64,000 nucleotides of DNA from Thiomicrorhabdus sp965603495 (GTDB lineage: Bacteria; Pseudomonadota; Gammaproteobacteria; Thiomicrospirales; Thiomicrospiraceae): assembly GCA_965603495.1 (NCBI GenBank), contig CBFDDF010000001.1, positions 711,441 to 775,440 of the forward strand, written 5' to 3'. The notes under the pieces are model-generated. The model was not told where the DNA came from and ran no database searches. It was given only the letters and a program-made list of their open reading frames with translations. A program made the position numbers and the translations under genes. Shown here one piece after another: positions 44,358-52,555 of this stretch (position 1 is its first letter; every line of letters starts with the position of its first letter).

Positions 44358-44371
44358 TACCAGGCCTGGTA
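44358..44371. repeat. ACCAGGCCTGGT palindrome, copy 14
   Basis: Core 44359-44370 with a T/A extension, in the gap between trpB and sufE; second copy of the palindrome-terminator module. Confidence 0.9.
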
Positions 44372-44400
44372 ACTTTAAATAACCCACAAATTTAAGACAC

Positions 44401-44423
44401 AAAAAAGCCCCAATTAAGGGGCT
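44401..44423 (-). terminator. Terminator of sufE
   Basis: AAAAAAGCCCCAATTAAGGGGCTT, working leftward after sufE; nearly the same sequence as at 42901. Confidence 0.85.
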
Positions 44424-44443
44424 TAAATCGTCTAAAACAAATT

Positions 44444-44459
44444 TGACCAGGCCTAGTCA
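44444..44459. repeat. Palindrome variant ACCAGGCCTAGT, copy 15
   Basis: One-base variant at 44446-44457, with TG/CA flanks still symmetric, directly after the sufE stop codon. Confidence 0.75.
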
Positions 44460-44463
44460 GAAT

Positions 44464-44898
44464 CTAAGCCAATCGACTTTGGCCTTCTGCCTGTATACGT
44501 TTAATCATGTGATACAAGCCAGTAGAGCGGTTAGGCGATAACTGCTGTAATAAACCGATTTCACCTAAGAAATCTAATGGCGTAGTGGCCACTTCTTGTG
44601 GCGTACGACCGTGATAAATTCGCAGCAATAACGCAATCAACCCTGAAACAATCGCAGCATCACTTTTGGCCTGCATAAACAGGCGGCCATCTTTCTCTTC
44701 AATGTGAATCCATACCTGAGACTGGCAACCGTGGATACGATTCTCTTCAGTCTGAAAGCCTTCATCGAGCATCTGCAGTTGCTTGCCCATATCAATGAGA
44801 TACTTATAGCGATCTTTTGGATTTGCAAAGTGGGTGAAACGTTTGACCAAATCCGCTTTGGTTTCTTCTATGGTTTTGGTTGGTATGGTGTAATCCAC
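44464..44898 (-). CDS. sufE: SufE-family cysteine desulfurase activator
   Basis: 144 residues. Accepts sulfane sulfur from the desulfurase SufS (or CsdA) on the conserved Cys58 in RIHGCQSQVW. The C-terminal LSPNRSTGLYHMIKRIQ is also family typical. No sufS is in the window, so its partner is elsewhere; CsdE cannot be ruled out. Confidence 0.9.
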   Translation of the reverse strand: MDYTIPTKTIEETKADLVKRFTHFANPKDRYKYLIDMGKQLQMLDEGFQTEENRIHGCQSQVWIHIEEKDGRLFMQAKSDAAIVSGLIALLLRIYHGRTPQEVATTPLDFLGEIGLLQQLSPNRSTGLYHMIKRIQAEGQSRLA

Positions 44899-45007
44899 AA
44901 AACTATCCTATTGTTTGATTTTTAGGGTTTCCTAATAGGCGCATAGTGTAACAAAATGCCAGTAAATTAAAATCTCATAAAAATAGGGGGATTTGTTTTA
45001 GACGATT

Positions 45008-45853
45008 TTATCTGAGAGTGTAACTGACAGGAATCGTGATTTTCCATTCCTTGCGGGTGATCTCTGCTGGAAAAGGTTGGAACTCATTATGCATTTTTCT
45101 TTGAAAAATACTGGTGGCGGCATCATCTAATAATTGTCGGCCTGAGGATTTTTGAATCGCTAAACCTAGAATCTTACCCGATGGTAATAAAGTGAAAGAG
45201 AGCGTGACAACCCCTTCCCATTGGCGACGTTTGGCACGTCTTGGATAGGTGTCTTGCGCATGCAATAAAATTTCGCTTCTAAGTGCGTACAGATAGGCTT
45301 GTTCGGCATTGGCCTGTTGTTGTGTGCTTATCTGTGGATTAACTTGCGGGACGATAGGCTGTGCTTCAGCCTTTGATTGAGTCGCAGGCGGGTTCGGTTT
45401 CGCGGGTAGAGTTGGTCTCGCTTTGGCTACGGGTTTTTCTACGGGCTTTTCAACAGTTTTTGGCGGTTTAGGTTTGACAGCTTTAGGTTTAACGACTTTA
45501 GGTTTTGCAACGATTGGTTTAACGGGTACAGCAGGTTTTTTAATAATCGGTTTTGCAATGATTGGCTCTGGTTTTGGAACAGGTTTAGGTTCAATGATTG
45601 GCTCAACGACGGGTTTAACAGCAGGCTCCTCAATGACCTTGGCTTCAACTTCCGGCGGGTTGGGAATCGCTTGAATAATCGGTGTCGGAGTCGCAGGTTG
45701 GAACATATTTAAGGTAATCGGCAGCGCTCTTATTTTCTCGGACAGCGGGTTGGATTCTTTTGTTTCTAATGAAAACAGCCAATAGCCTGCTAACAGCAAA
45801 ACACCATAAAGGAGTGCAGCAATAATAAACGAGGCGCTAGCGGTTGATTTCAT
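45008..45853 (-). CDS. tonB: TonB, energy transducer
   Basis: 281 residues. A short cytoplasmic N-terminus and one membrane helix (about 8-28) are followed by a long Pro/Lys-rich periplasmic spacer (KPVPKPEPIIAKPIIKKP and similar) and the TonB C-terminal domain with YPRRAKRRQWEGVVTLSF and the final IPVSYTLR. It passes proton-motive force to outer-membrane receptors. Last gene of exbB-exbD-tonB. Confidence 0.92.
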   Translation of the reverse strand: MKSTASASFIIAALLYGVLLLAGYWLFSLETKESNPLSEKIRALPITLNMFQPATPTPIIQAIPNPPEVEAKVIEEPAVKPVVEPIIEPKPVPKPEPIIAKPIIKKPAVPVKPIVAKPKVVKPKAVKPKPPKTVEKPVEKPVAKARPTLPAKPNPPATQSKAEAQPIVPQVNPQISTQQQANAEQAYLYALRSEILLHAQDTYPRRAKRRQWEGVVTLSFTLLPSGKILGLAIQKSSGRQLLDDAATSIFQRKMHNEFQPFPAEITRKEWKITIPVSYTLR

Positions 45854-45863
45854 GCAAAGTATT

Positions 45864-46274
45864 CTATTTTTCTGCTGACTTGGATTGAGTCAGGATGGTC
45901 AAGTTATTGAGTTGCTGTGCTTTTAAAGCATCAATTAGACTGACAAAAGCCCCAAATTCCGCTTTTTTATCCACTTGAATAATGATGGTTTGTTCTTTGG
46001 TTAAGGTCTTTAGAAACTGCTCTGCAAATTGAATGGTTTGCGGTTGTTCCTCTAAATAGAGTTGGTTATGTTGGTCAATATGGAAGCTGACGGGGATTTG
46101 GTCTGCAGGCGGAACATAACTTTGTGTGCTGACGGTTTCAGGTAATTCAATTTTTAAATTGTCTTTCACAATAAAGCTGGCAGTGGTTAAGACAATGGCC
46201 AGTAGAACCAAGATGACATCGATTAACGGGATGACATTAATCGCATCAAAGCGCTGCATTTGTCGACGACTCAT
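45864..46274 (-). CDS. exbD: ExbD, TonB-system motor subunit
   Basis: 136 residues: one N-terminal membrane helix with the essential Asp in INVIPLIDVILVLLAIVL, and a periplasmic domain. Forms the proton-driven motor with ExbB. It is 10 bp upstream of tonB and after exbB. Confidence 0.9.
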   Translation of the reverse strand: MSRRQMQRFDAINVIPLIDVILVLLAIVLTTASFIVKDNLKIELPETVSTQSYVPPADQIPVSFHIDQHNQLYLEEQPQTIQFAEQFLKTLTKEQTIIIQVDKKAEFGAFVSLIDALKAQQLNNLTILTQSKSAEK

Positions 46275-46310
46275 AAAGGACTCATTTTATAGCGGGTTTA
46301 TTGGAGCGTT

Positions 46311-46733
46311 TTATTGTTCTTGTGCACGGTAAAGTGCATTGAAAACATCTACTTTTCGCATCATGCCGTTGTAAGCCATAATGCAGGGGATGGCAAGGGC
46401 GATACCTGCCGCAGTGGCTTTAAGGGCTAAAGCTAACCCCAGCATGATTGAGCCTGTGTCGAGGCTTTGCTGCTGTCCAAGGTCATAAAAAGTAATTAAA
46501 ATACCACCAACCGTTCCGAGCAATCCAACGTAAGGTGCATTCGCACCGATGCTTGAAAGGGTGGTCAGGTTTCTGGTCATTTCAATGTGCAAATAAGCGC
46601 CGTGTTCAAATGCTTCAATCTTGAGCGCGCGATAGAAAAGCACTCTTTCAATGGTTACCCATAAGGCAATAAAGCCCATTAGGCCTAAAAGACCGAATAT
46701 GCCGATATCAAGATAGGCTTTTAAGAATTCCAT
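46311..46733 (-). CDS. exbB: ExbB, TonB-system motor subunit (short type)
   Basis: 140 residues with three membrane helices (about 10-30, 65-90, 100-125). SIGANAPYVGLLGTVGGILITF and LALALKATAAGIALAIPCIM are MotA/TolQ/ExbB motifs. It is much shorter than the enterobacterial ExbB (about 240), matching the compact TonB-system energizer ExbB type. First gene of exbB-exbD-tonB. Confidence 0.88.
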   Translation of the reverse strand: MEFLKAYLDIGIFGLLGLMGFIALWVTIERVLFYRALKIEAFEHGAYLHIEMTRNLTTLSSIGANAPYVGLLGTVGGILITFYDLGQQQSLDTGSIMLGLALALKATAAGIALAIPCIMAYNGMMRKVDVFNALYRAQEQ

Positions 46734-47012
46734 TATATTGTATCCATTTGAGTGTTGAGCGTGATGTTCACAGCGCTTTATTGCTGAATATTCTAATCTT
46801 TTTGCAGGAGATTTGTCCTGAAAAAGTATGACTGAATAGTGCCTGTTTTTAATGGATTGTACGGTAAATTAATTAAATCCATTAGCATGTTTATGGTTTA
46901 TGGTCGTTATTTTAGAGCATTTCCTTCGTAATAGTAGTGATATTAGCATTAAGGCAAAGGTGATAGAATTCTAAAAATTTAATTTAATGTTAATTATCGA
47001 TAGGGGAAGTAA

Positions 47013-48008
47013 ATGAAGCGTCGTGATTTATTAAAGTCAGCTTTTGGGTTGTCAGTAGGTCTGGTGGGTATGTCGGCTATCAAACCATTGTACGCCAATG
47101 ATGAAATGGTGATTCGTGCAGACCCTATGTATGATGTCGCGCCGACGAAAGTGACGGATCGTTGTTATTATATTTTGGCTAAGGATCCTGAGCCATCTCC
47201 TGAGAATCATGCCTTCTTTAACAATCCTGGATTCATTATTACCAGCGAAGGTGTCGTGGTTGTGGATACGGGTAGCTCGGTTCAAATCGGTGAAATGGTG
47301 ATTCGTCAAATCAAAAAGATTACGGATAAACCCGTTGTTAAAGTGATCAACACGCATTATCACGGTGATCACTTCTTGGGAAATCATGCTTTTGTTGAAG
47401 CTTATCCTGATGTTGAAATCTATGCACATCCGAGTTGTATCGCGAATATTAAAAGAGATAACGGTGAGTTCTGGTATAGCTTTATGCAGCGCAACTCTAA
47501 CAACGGGATTTCAGGTACGATTGTGACGCTACCGACTAAAACCCTGAATGGGGGTGAGACGCTTACGCTTGGCGATACTACGATTAAGATTCACCAGTTT
47601 GGTCAAGCGCATACTGAATCTGATTTAATTGTTCAGGTGGTTGAGGATAAGGTGGCCTATATGGGCGATACGGCGATGCGTCGTGTTGCGAATATGGCTG
47701 ATGGTTCTTTTGTCGGCACCATTCATACTATGAAAGAAGTTAAAGCTTTAGGTTGTGACCATCACCTCTTAGGGCATGGTCCGCATGATAACGCAGCTAT
47801 TTGTAATGATATGCAGACATTCTGTGAAATCATTTATGGCGATGCGACTAAGTACTATGATGAAGGTCTCTCTGATTTTGAAATGAAACCGAAGATTTTA
47901 GCGAACCCGTTTATGAAGGATGTGGCGAGTCACTGGCCAGGTTACGATGCGACAATAGGTAAGTTTATTTCAGGTGCGGTAGCTGAAGTAGAAAAGAACA
48001 TGTTTTAA
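47013..48008 (+). CDS. Secreted metallo-beta-lactamase-fold hydrolase
   Basis: 331 residues. The N-terminus MKRRDLLKSAFGLSVGLVG is a possible twin-arginine signal (RRDLLK), so the protein may be exported folded. Zinc motif NTHYHGDHFLGNHAF (His115, His117, Asp119, His120) and later histidines in GQAHTESDL and LLGHGPHDN, with metal-bridging Asp in AYMGDTAMRR. Resembles quinoprotein-relay or SoxH-like MBL proteins. Substrate unknown. Confidence 0.82.
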   Translation: MKRRDLLKSAFGLSVGLVGMSAIKPLYANDEMVIRADPMYDVAPTKVTDRCYYILAKDPEPSPENHAFFNNPGFIITSEGVVVVDTGSSVQIGEMVIRQIKKITDKPVVKVINTHYHGDHFLGNHAFVEAYPDVEIYAHPSCIANIKRDNGEFWYSFMQRNSNNGISGTIVTLPTKTLNGGETLTLGDTTIKIHQFGQAHTESDLIVQVVEDKVAYMGDTAMRRVANMADGSFVGTIHTMKEVKALGCDHHLLGHGPHDNAAICNDMQTFCEIIYGDATKYYDEGLSDFEMKPKILANPFMKDVASHWPGYDATIGKFISGAVAEVEKNMF

Positions 48009-48050
48009 GAAGCGTGTTTTAATTTGACGTAAGTTAAAACGGTTTTCAAT

Positions 48051-48088
48051 AAAAAAGCCGAGAGAATTAAAATTCTCTCGGCTTTTTT
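48051..48088. terminator. Bidirectional terminator MBL gene/serB
   Basis: AAAAAAGCCGAGAGAATT and AATTCTCTCGGCTTTTTT, an 18-bp perfect stem around AA. Confidence 0.94.
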
Positions 48089-48106
48089 ATTGGGGGTTTA
48101 AAAGCT

Positions 48107-48118
48107 ACCAGGCCTGGT
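48107..48118. repeat. ACCAGGCCTGGT palindrome, copy 16
   Basis: Bare core just beyond the terminator in the convergent gap to serB. Confidence 0.9.
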
Positions 48119-48151
48119 TGAGTGCAAGTGGCTTGGCTTTTTTTGGGGAGG

Positions 48152-48982
48152 TTAAGCGATAAAATCAAGTATCGCATCGAGTCCGCGGTGATTTAAGGTT
48201 GTCATGGCTTGTTGTTGTACCGCTGGTTTGGCGTGATAGGCAACGCTTAGCCCAGCTGCTTGCATCATCAGTAAATCATTGGCACCATCGCCGACAGCAA
48301 TGACTTGATTTGGTTGTATGTCCAATTGTTCGCACAACTCATGTAAAAAGTCAGCTTTAGCTTGGGCGCCAATAATGCCACCAATGACTTCACCGGTTAA
48401 TTTACCTTGAGCTTCACCCAGTAAATTAGCGCGACTGAAATCCAGCTTTAGCTGTGTGTGCAAACGTTCGGTAAAGAAGGTGAAACCACCTGATACCAAT
48501 GCGAATTTAATACCGGATTTATGCAGGCCTTTAATCCAAGTTTCTGCACCTGGGTTCAAGGTTAAACGCTCATCAAATACATGTTGCAATGCGCTAGTAT
48601 CAAGCCCTGTTAACAGGGCAACGCGCTTAATAAGCGAAGCTTCAAAATCCAACTCACCGCGCATCGCAGCCTCAGTAATGGCGGATACTTCTGGTTTTAC
48701 ATTGATAAAATCGGCGATCTCATCGACACACTCAATCGAGATAAGGGTGGAGTCCATGTCGCTAATCACCAGTTTGATCTCTTTGGCGTTGAAGTCTTCA
48801 GGTAAAACATTGACGTCAACTTGAATGGTTTTTGATAGTTGGCTGATGGCTTCACTAGAAGGTCTGTTTTCTACATGAATTCGGTAGTGGTTATCGATTT
48901 TAAAAGGTTTGCCAAATGTACGTTCAATGACTTTACTCTGTTCAAAATTCAGTACGTTGCTATGAATAAGGATCGTTGTCAT
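48152..48982 (-). CDS. serB: SerB, phosphoserine phosphatase
   Basis: HAD-family enzyme, last step of serine synthesis; 276 residues. DMDSTLISIECVDEIA has nucleophile Asp75 and acid/base Asp77; VSGGFTFFTERL and AVGDGANDLLMMQAAGL follow. An N-terminal extension of about 65 residues stands where ACT-like domains occur in other SerB proteins. Confidence 0.95.
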   Translation of the reverse strand: MTTILIHSNVLNFEQSKVIERTFGKPFKIDNHYRIHVENRPSSEAISQLSKTIQVDVNVLPEDFNAKEIKLVISDMDSTLISIECVDEIADFINVKPEVSAITEAAMRGELDFEASLIKRVALLTGLDTSALQHVFDERLTLNPGAETWIKGLHKSGIKFALVSGGFTFFTERLHTQLKLDFSRANLLGEAQGKLTGEVIGGIIGAQAKADFLHELCEQLDIQPNQVIAVGDGANDLLMMQAAGLSVAYHAKPAVQQQAMTTLNHRGLDAILDFIA

Positions 48983-49029
48983 GAAAATTCCTGTAAAAAT
49001 TGGTAATTAAATAGTACTTTCAAGATGCA

Positions 49030-49425
49030 CTAAGGTCGAATAGGAACTATTTTAGTCTTTGCTAAAATATCCTGCAAAAGTTGTTTTTTGGGCGTTAATA
49101 AGCCAATCCAGCCGATGGGGAATAATAACGCGGCCAGCACAAACCTGAGGTTGCTGTTGTGTCGAGTCAATAGATAACCGTCTTCACGTTGTAGTTGAAG
49201 TTTCCAAGTGCGTAAGCCAGGTGTCTGTCCATTTTGCATCCAAAAAAAAGTTAAGTAGACATAGGTAATAGCAATTAAATAGATTTGAAATGCCAGGAGT
49301 ATCCTTGGGTTTTGTGCAAACGTTTCGCCTTGCCATATTAGGAAAGGAATCGTGGCAACAAACCACAGTGCACACAATAATAGTAAGTCATAAAAAAAAG
49401 CGAAGATTATTTTTAATCCATTCAT
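49030..49425 (-). CDS. RDD family membrane protein
   Basis: 131 residues with three or four membrane helices. GQTPGLRTWKLQLQREDG is the conserved RDD motif region, though the eponymous R-D-D is not obvious at the N-terminus. Function unknown; some RDD proteins are Na+/H+ antiporters. It lies 47 bp upstream of serB. Confidence 0.72.
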   Translation of the reverse strand: MNGLKIIFAFFYDLLLLCALWFVATIPFLIWQGETFAQNPRILLAFQIYLIAITYVYLTFFWMQNGQTPGLRTWKLQLQREDGYLLTRHNSNLRFVLAALLFPIGWIGLLTPKKQLLQDILAKTKIVPIRP

Positions 49426-49551
49426 GGGGTCTTGAGCTTATAATTTAATTAGTGAATTGGTTAAGAAAGTATTGTACACGCTCCCCCTTAAACTTGATAA
49501 ATTGTTGTCTTCAATTCATCGTTTAAGCGCGCACCTAAAGAGTGGTAAAAA

Positions 49552-50220
49552 ATGAATTTATTAGCAGAAAATCTTACGCTCCCCTTCATTGTGGCAGGTT
49601 GGTTATTATTTTTAGGCAGTCTTATTTGGGCGTTCAAGACAGCACCGTGGCATAAGATAGAGGGTGATAAAGGCGCGCAACATGTATTGTTGGTTGCCGT
49701 TGTCATCGTTTTCTTTACTTGGCAGTTTGCGGCAAGCTTGGGAGAGGGGCTGACATTTCATTTTTTATTAATGACCACTTTGACGTTGATGTTTTCACCT
49801 CAGTTTGCCTTGTTGGGGATGTCGTTGGCATTAATTGGCGTTACTTTTGAAGCTGGTCTAGGGTGGCTATCATTCGGTTTGAATGGCGTAGTGATGGGGT
49901 TGCTGCCAATTATGGTTGCCGCACTGATGTTGAAAGCTTCAAGTCGATTTTTAGAAAAGAACTTTTTTGTTTATGTGTTCTTTAATGCATTTTTAGCAGC
50001 GGCGATAGGGGTGGTGGCTTCGCTTTCGGTGGGGGCTTGGGTGTTGTGGGTATCAGAGGCGCATAGCTTAGAAGTGTTAAAGCAAGCTTTTCTGCCCTTT
50101 ATTCCGTTAATGGCCGTGCCTGAAGGGTTTGTGAATGGTATGGTTATGACGGCAATGATTCTGCTGAAACCGCAATGGGTGAGTAGCTTTTACGATCAAA
50201 CTTATCTTAAAAAGCGTTAG
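49552..50220 (+). CDS. CbiM-like energy-coupling-factor permease
   Basis: 222 residues, six or so membrane helices. FTWQFAASLGEGLTFHFLLM and the C-terminal AVPEGFVNGMVMTAMILL correspond to the CbiM/PF01891 permease pattern (P-E-G near the last helix). Unlike real CbiM there is no N-terminal metal-binding His motif and no cbiNQO next door, so the substrate is unclear. Divergent from the RDD gene. Confidence 0.7.
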   Translation: MNLLAENLTLPFIVAGWLLFLGSLIWAFKTAPWHKIEGDKGAQHVLLVAVVIVFFTWQFAASLGEGLTFHFLLMTTLTLMFSPQFALLGMSLALIGVTFEAGLGWLSFGLNGVVMGLLPIMVAALMLKASSRFLEKNFFVYVFFNAFLAAAIGVVASLSVGAWVLWVSEAHSLEVLKQAFLPFIPLMAVPEGFVNGMVMTAMILLKPQWVSSFYDQTYLKKR

Positions 50221-50274
50221 TATGAACTGCTTTTAATCTAAGTTGAATCGATTTAATCTTTGATCTACAGGCAT

Positions 50275-50301
50275 AAAAAAACCGGCATAAGCCGGTTTTT
50301 T
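50275..50301. terminator. Bidirectional terminator, permease/lipoprotein
   Basis: AAAAAAACCGGC-ataa-GCCGGTTTTTT hairpin in the convergent gap. Confidence 0.93.
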
Positions 50302-50318
50302 AGTAAAAGAGAGTTGGA

Positions 50319-50654
50319 TTATTTTTCCCAGCCGCCCTTTAGGCCATTTGCAGATTCGCGTTGAGCGATTTCTGCATTTGCAGTTTTTAAAGCTTCATTA
50401 GCAGCTTTAAGTGCACCTGCATCATCGCCTTTGGCTTTTGCTTCTTCAGCTTTAGCTAAGTAAGTATCTACATAGCTCATTTTCATTTTCTTTTGTTGCC
50501 AAACGTAACCTGATTTTGCAGCATCTGCGTGTGCGGCTTTAGCGGCAGCCACAACATCAGCATAAGAATTTAAGTTTACTTTTGTGTCATTACCGGCACA
50601 TGCCGTAAGAGATACAGTTGCTACTAGGGCAGCAGTGATCAATAGATTTTTCAT
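50319..50654 (-). CDS. Small alanine/lysine-rich lipoprotein
   Basis: 111 residues. Lipobox LTAC (Cys19) after MKNLLITAALVATVS; the mature part is helical, rich in Ala and Lys, with AEEAKAKGDDAGALKAANEA. Resembles DUF4398-type small lipoproteins; function unknown. Start has GGAGGA upstream (TTGGAGGATGACT). Confidence 0.75.
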   Translation of the reverse strand: MKNLLITAALVATVSLTACAGNDTKVNLNSYADVVAAAKAAHADAAKSGYVWQQKKMKMSYVDTYLAKAEEAKAKGDDAGALKAANEALKTANAEIAQRESANGLKGGWEK

Positions 50655-50991
50655 TAGTCATCCTCCAATTAAACTAAAACGAGCTTTTATATATATTTAT
50701 TTTATTAGCCGATAGTCATTGTAATGGCTATTGGCAGATAGTTAAAGCTTATTACGAACAGTTTTTTTACTGTTTTCGTCTAGATGCATACGTTATTAAG
50801 TTTACCCCGGTCGTGTCAATCTTTATAATAGACGGCATTAGATAGAAAACACGTTGTTTTTTTAAAGTTTTGGTATGTTTTATGTGCGTAACTTGTTGAA
50901 ATTTAACGTAATGGAGTTTTTCCTGTATTGTCGATACATGACCTAGAAAAATAACTGATTAGCCTATAAAGAATTATATAAGGTAGAAAAA
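50655..50991. other. Divergent region lipoprotein/guaB
   Basis: 337 bp, AT-rich, presumably holding the promoters of both genes; the lipoprotein ribosome binding site lies at the left edge. I see no riboswitch-like structure, reading frame or operator that I can name. Confidence 0.55.
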
Positions 50992-52452
50992 ATGAGAATT
51001 TTGCAAGATGCTTTAACGTTTGATGACGTTTTATTGGTTCCGGCGCACTCAACCGTGTTGCCAAAAGATGTTTGTTTAAAGACAAAACTAACCCGTAACA
51101 TTTCGTTGAATATTCCTTTTCTATCTGCCGCAATGGATACAGTGACTGAAGCGCGTTTAGCGATTTCGATGGCTCAAGAGGGCGGAATTGGAATCGTGCA
51201 CAAAAACATGACGGTAGAGCAGCAAGCCGATGTGGTCAGTAAGGTTAAAAAATACGAACATGGTGTGATTTTAGATCCTGTTACCGTCCAAATTACGGAC
51301 TCTGTCGCAGAAGTGATGACTGTCACTAAAAAGAATCGTATTTCAAGCGCACCTGTTATGGATGGTGATGCCTTAGTTGGCATCGTGACCACACGTGATA
51401 TTCGTTTTGTAACGGATTTAACGCAGTCAGTGGCAAAAATCATGACGCCAAAAGATAAGTTGGTCACGGTTAAAGAAAAAGAAAAACGTGAAGTGGTTCT
51501 AGATTTATTGCACGAGCACCGTATTGAGCGTGTTTTAGTGGTTAATGATGCTTTTGAACTAAAAGGTATGATTACGGTTTCGGATATGATGAAGTCATCA
51601 GACCACCCAAATGCTTGTAAAGATACCAGTGGTAGCTTACGGGTTGGTGCGGCAGTGGGAACGGGTGCCGAAACGGCAGATCGTGTTGAAGCACTCGTCG
51701 CTGCTGGCGTGGATGTTATTATCGTCGATACGGCACACGGCCACTCTCAAGGGGTATTGGATCGTGTGGCTTGGGTTAAGCAGAACTATCCTCAAGTAGA
51801 TGTGATTGGTGGCAATATCGCCACTGCTGAAGCGGCTTTGGATTTGGTTAAAGCTGGAGCGGATGGTGTTAAGGTCGGGATTGGACCGGGTTCAATCTGT
51901 ACCACACGTATTGTAGCAGGCGTGGGTGTGCCACAAATTTCTGCAATCTCTAATGTGGCTAAAGCCCTAAAAGGGACAGGGGTTCCCGTTATTGCTGATG
52001 GTGGTTTACGCTTTTCAGGAGATGTGTCTAAGGCTTTAGTAGCGGGTGCTTCAGCATGTATGATTGGTAGCATGTTCGCCGGAACAGAAGAGTCTCCTGG
52101 TGAAATCGAATATCTACAGGGACGTGCTTACAAGTCGTATCGCGGCATGGGTTCTTTGGGCGCGATGGCGCAACCTTCTGGTTCAAGTGACCGTTATTTC
52201 CAAGCCAGTAATGCGGAAGACAAGTTAGTGCCAGAAGGGGTTGAGGCACGTGTCGCTTATAAAGGACCTTTAGCACCAATTATTCACCAATTATGCGGTG
52301 GGATTCGCTCGAGTATGGGTTATACCGGTTGTAAGGATATCTCGACCATGAACTCCAAACCTTCATTTGTGAAAGTGACTTCTGCTGGAATGGCAGAGAG
52401 TCATGTGCATGATGTAACCATTACTAAAGAAGCGCCAAACTACCGCCTGTAA
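50992..52452 (+). CDS. guaB: GuaB, IMP dehydrogenase
   Basis: 486 residues. Rate-limiting step to GMP: NAD-dependent oxidation of IMP to XMP. Catalytic Cys303 in GIGPGSICTTRIVAGVG, two CBS modules inserted (about 95-205), and the flap AMAQPSGSSDRYFQ. First of guaB-guaA. Confidence 0.97.
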   Translation: MRILQDALTFDDVLLVPAHSTVLPKDVCLKTKLTRNISLNIPFLSAAMDTVTEARLAISMAQEGGIGIVHKNMTVEQQADVVSKVKKYEHGVILDPVTVQITDSVAEVMTVTKKNRISSAPVMDGDALVGIVTTRDIRFVTDLTQSVAKIMTPKDKLVTVKEKEKREVVLDLLHEHRIERVLVVNDAFELKGMITVSDMMKSSDHPNACKDTSGSLRVGAAVGTGAETADRVEALVAAGVDVIIVDTAHGHSQGVLDRVAWVKQNYPQVDVIGGNIATAEAALDLVKAGADGVKVGIGPGSICTTRIVAGVGVPQISAISNVAKALKGTGVPVIADGGLRFSGDVSKALVAGASACMIGSMFAGTEESPGEIEYLQGRAYKSYRGMGSLGAMAQPSGSSDRYFQASNAEDKLVPEGVEARVAYKGPLAPIIHQLCGGIRSSMGYTGCKDISTMNSKPSFVKVTSAGMAESHVHDVTITKEAPNYRL

Positions 52453-52490
52453 TAGGGTTGTCAGCTTTCTCACACAATATTTAAATCAAT

Positions 52491-52524
52491 AAAGCTTTTG
52501 TAGATTGACTACAAAAGCTTTTTG
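52491..52524 (+). terminator. Terminator-like hairpin between guaB and guaA
   Basis: AAAGCTTTTGTAG and CTACAAAAGCTTT are exact inverted repeats with a five-base loop (ATTGA), followed by TTGTCTTT. It may partly end guaB transcription; guaA starts 32 bp later. Confidence 0.7.
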
Positions 52525-52555
52525 TCTTTATAAACTTTTCAGATTTGGAAAAACT

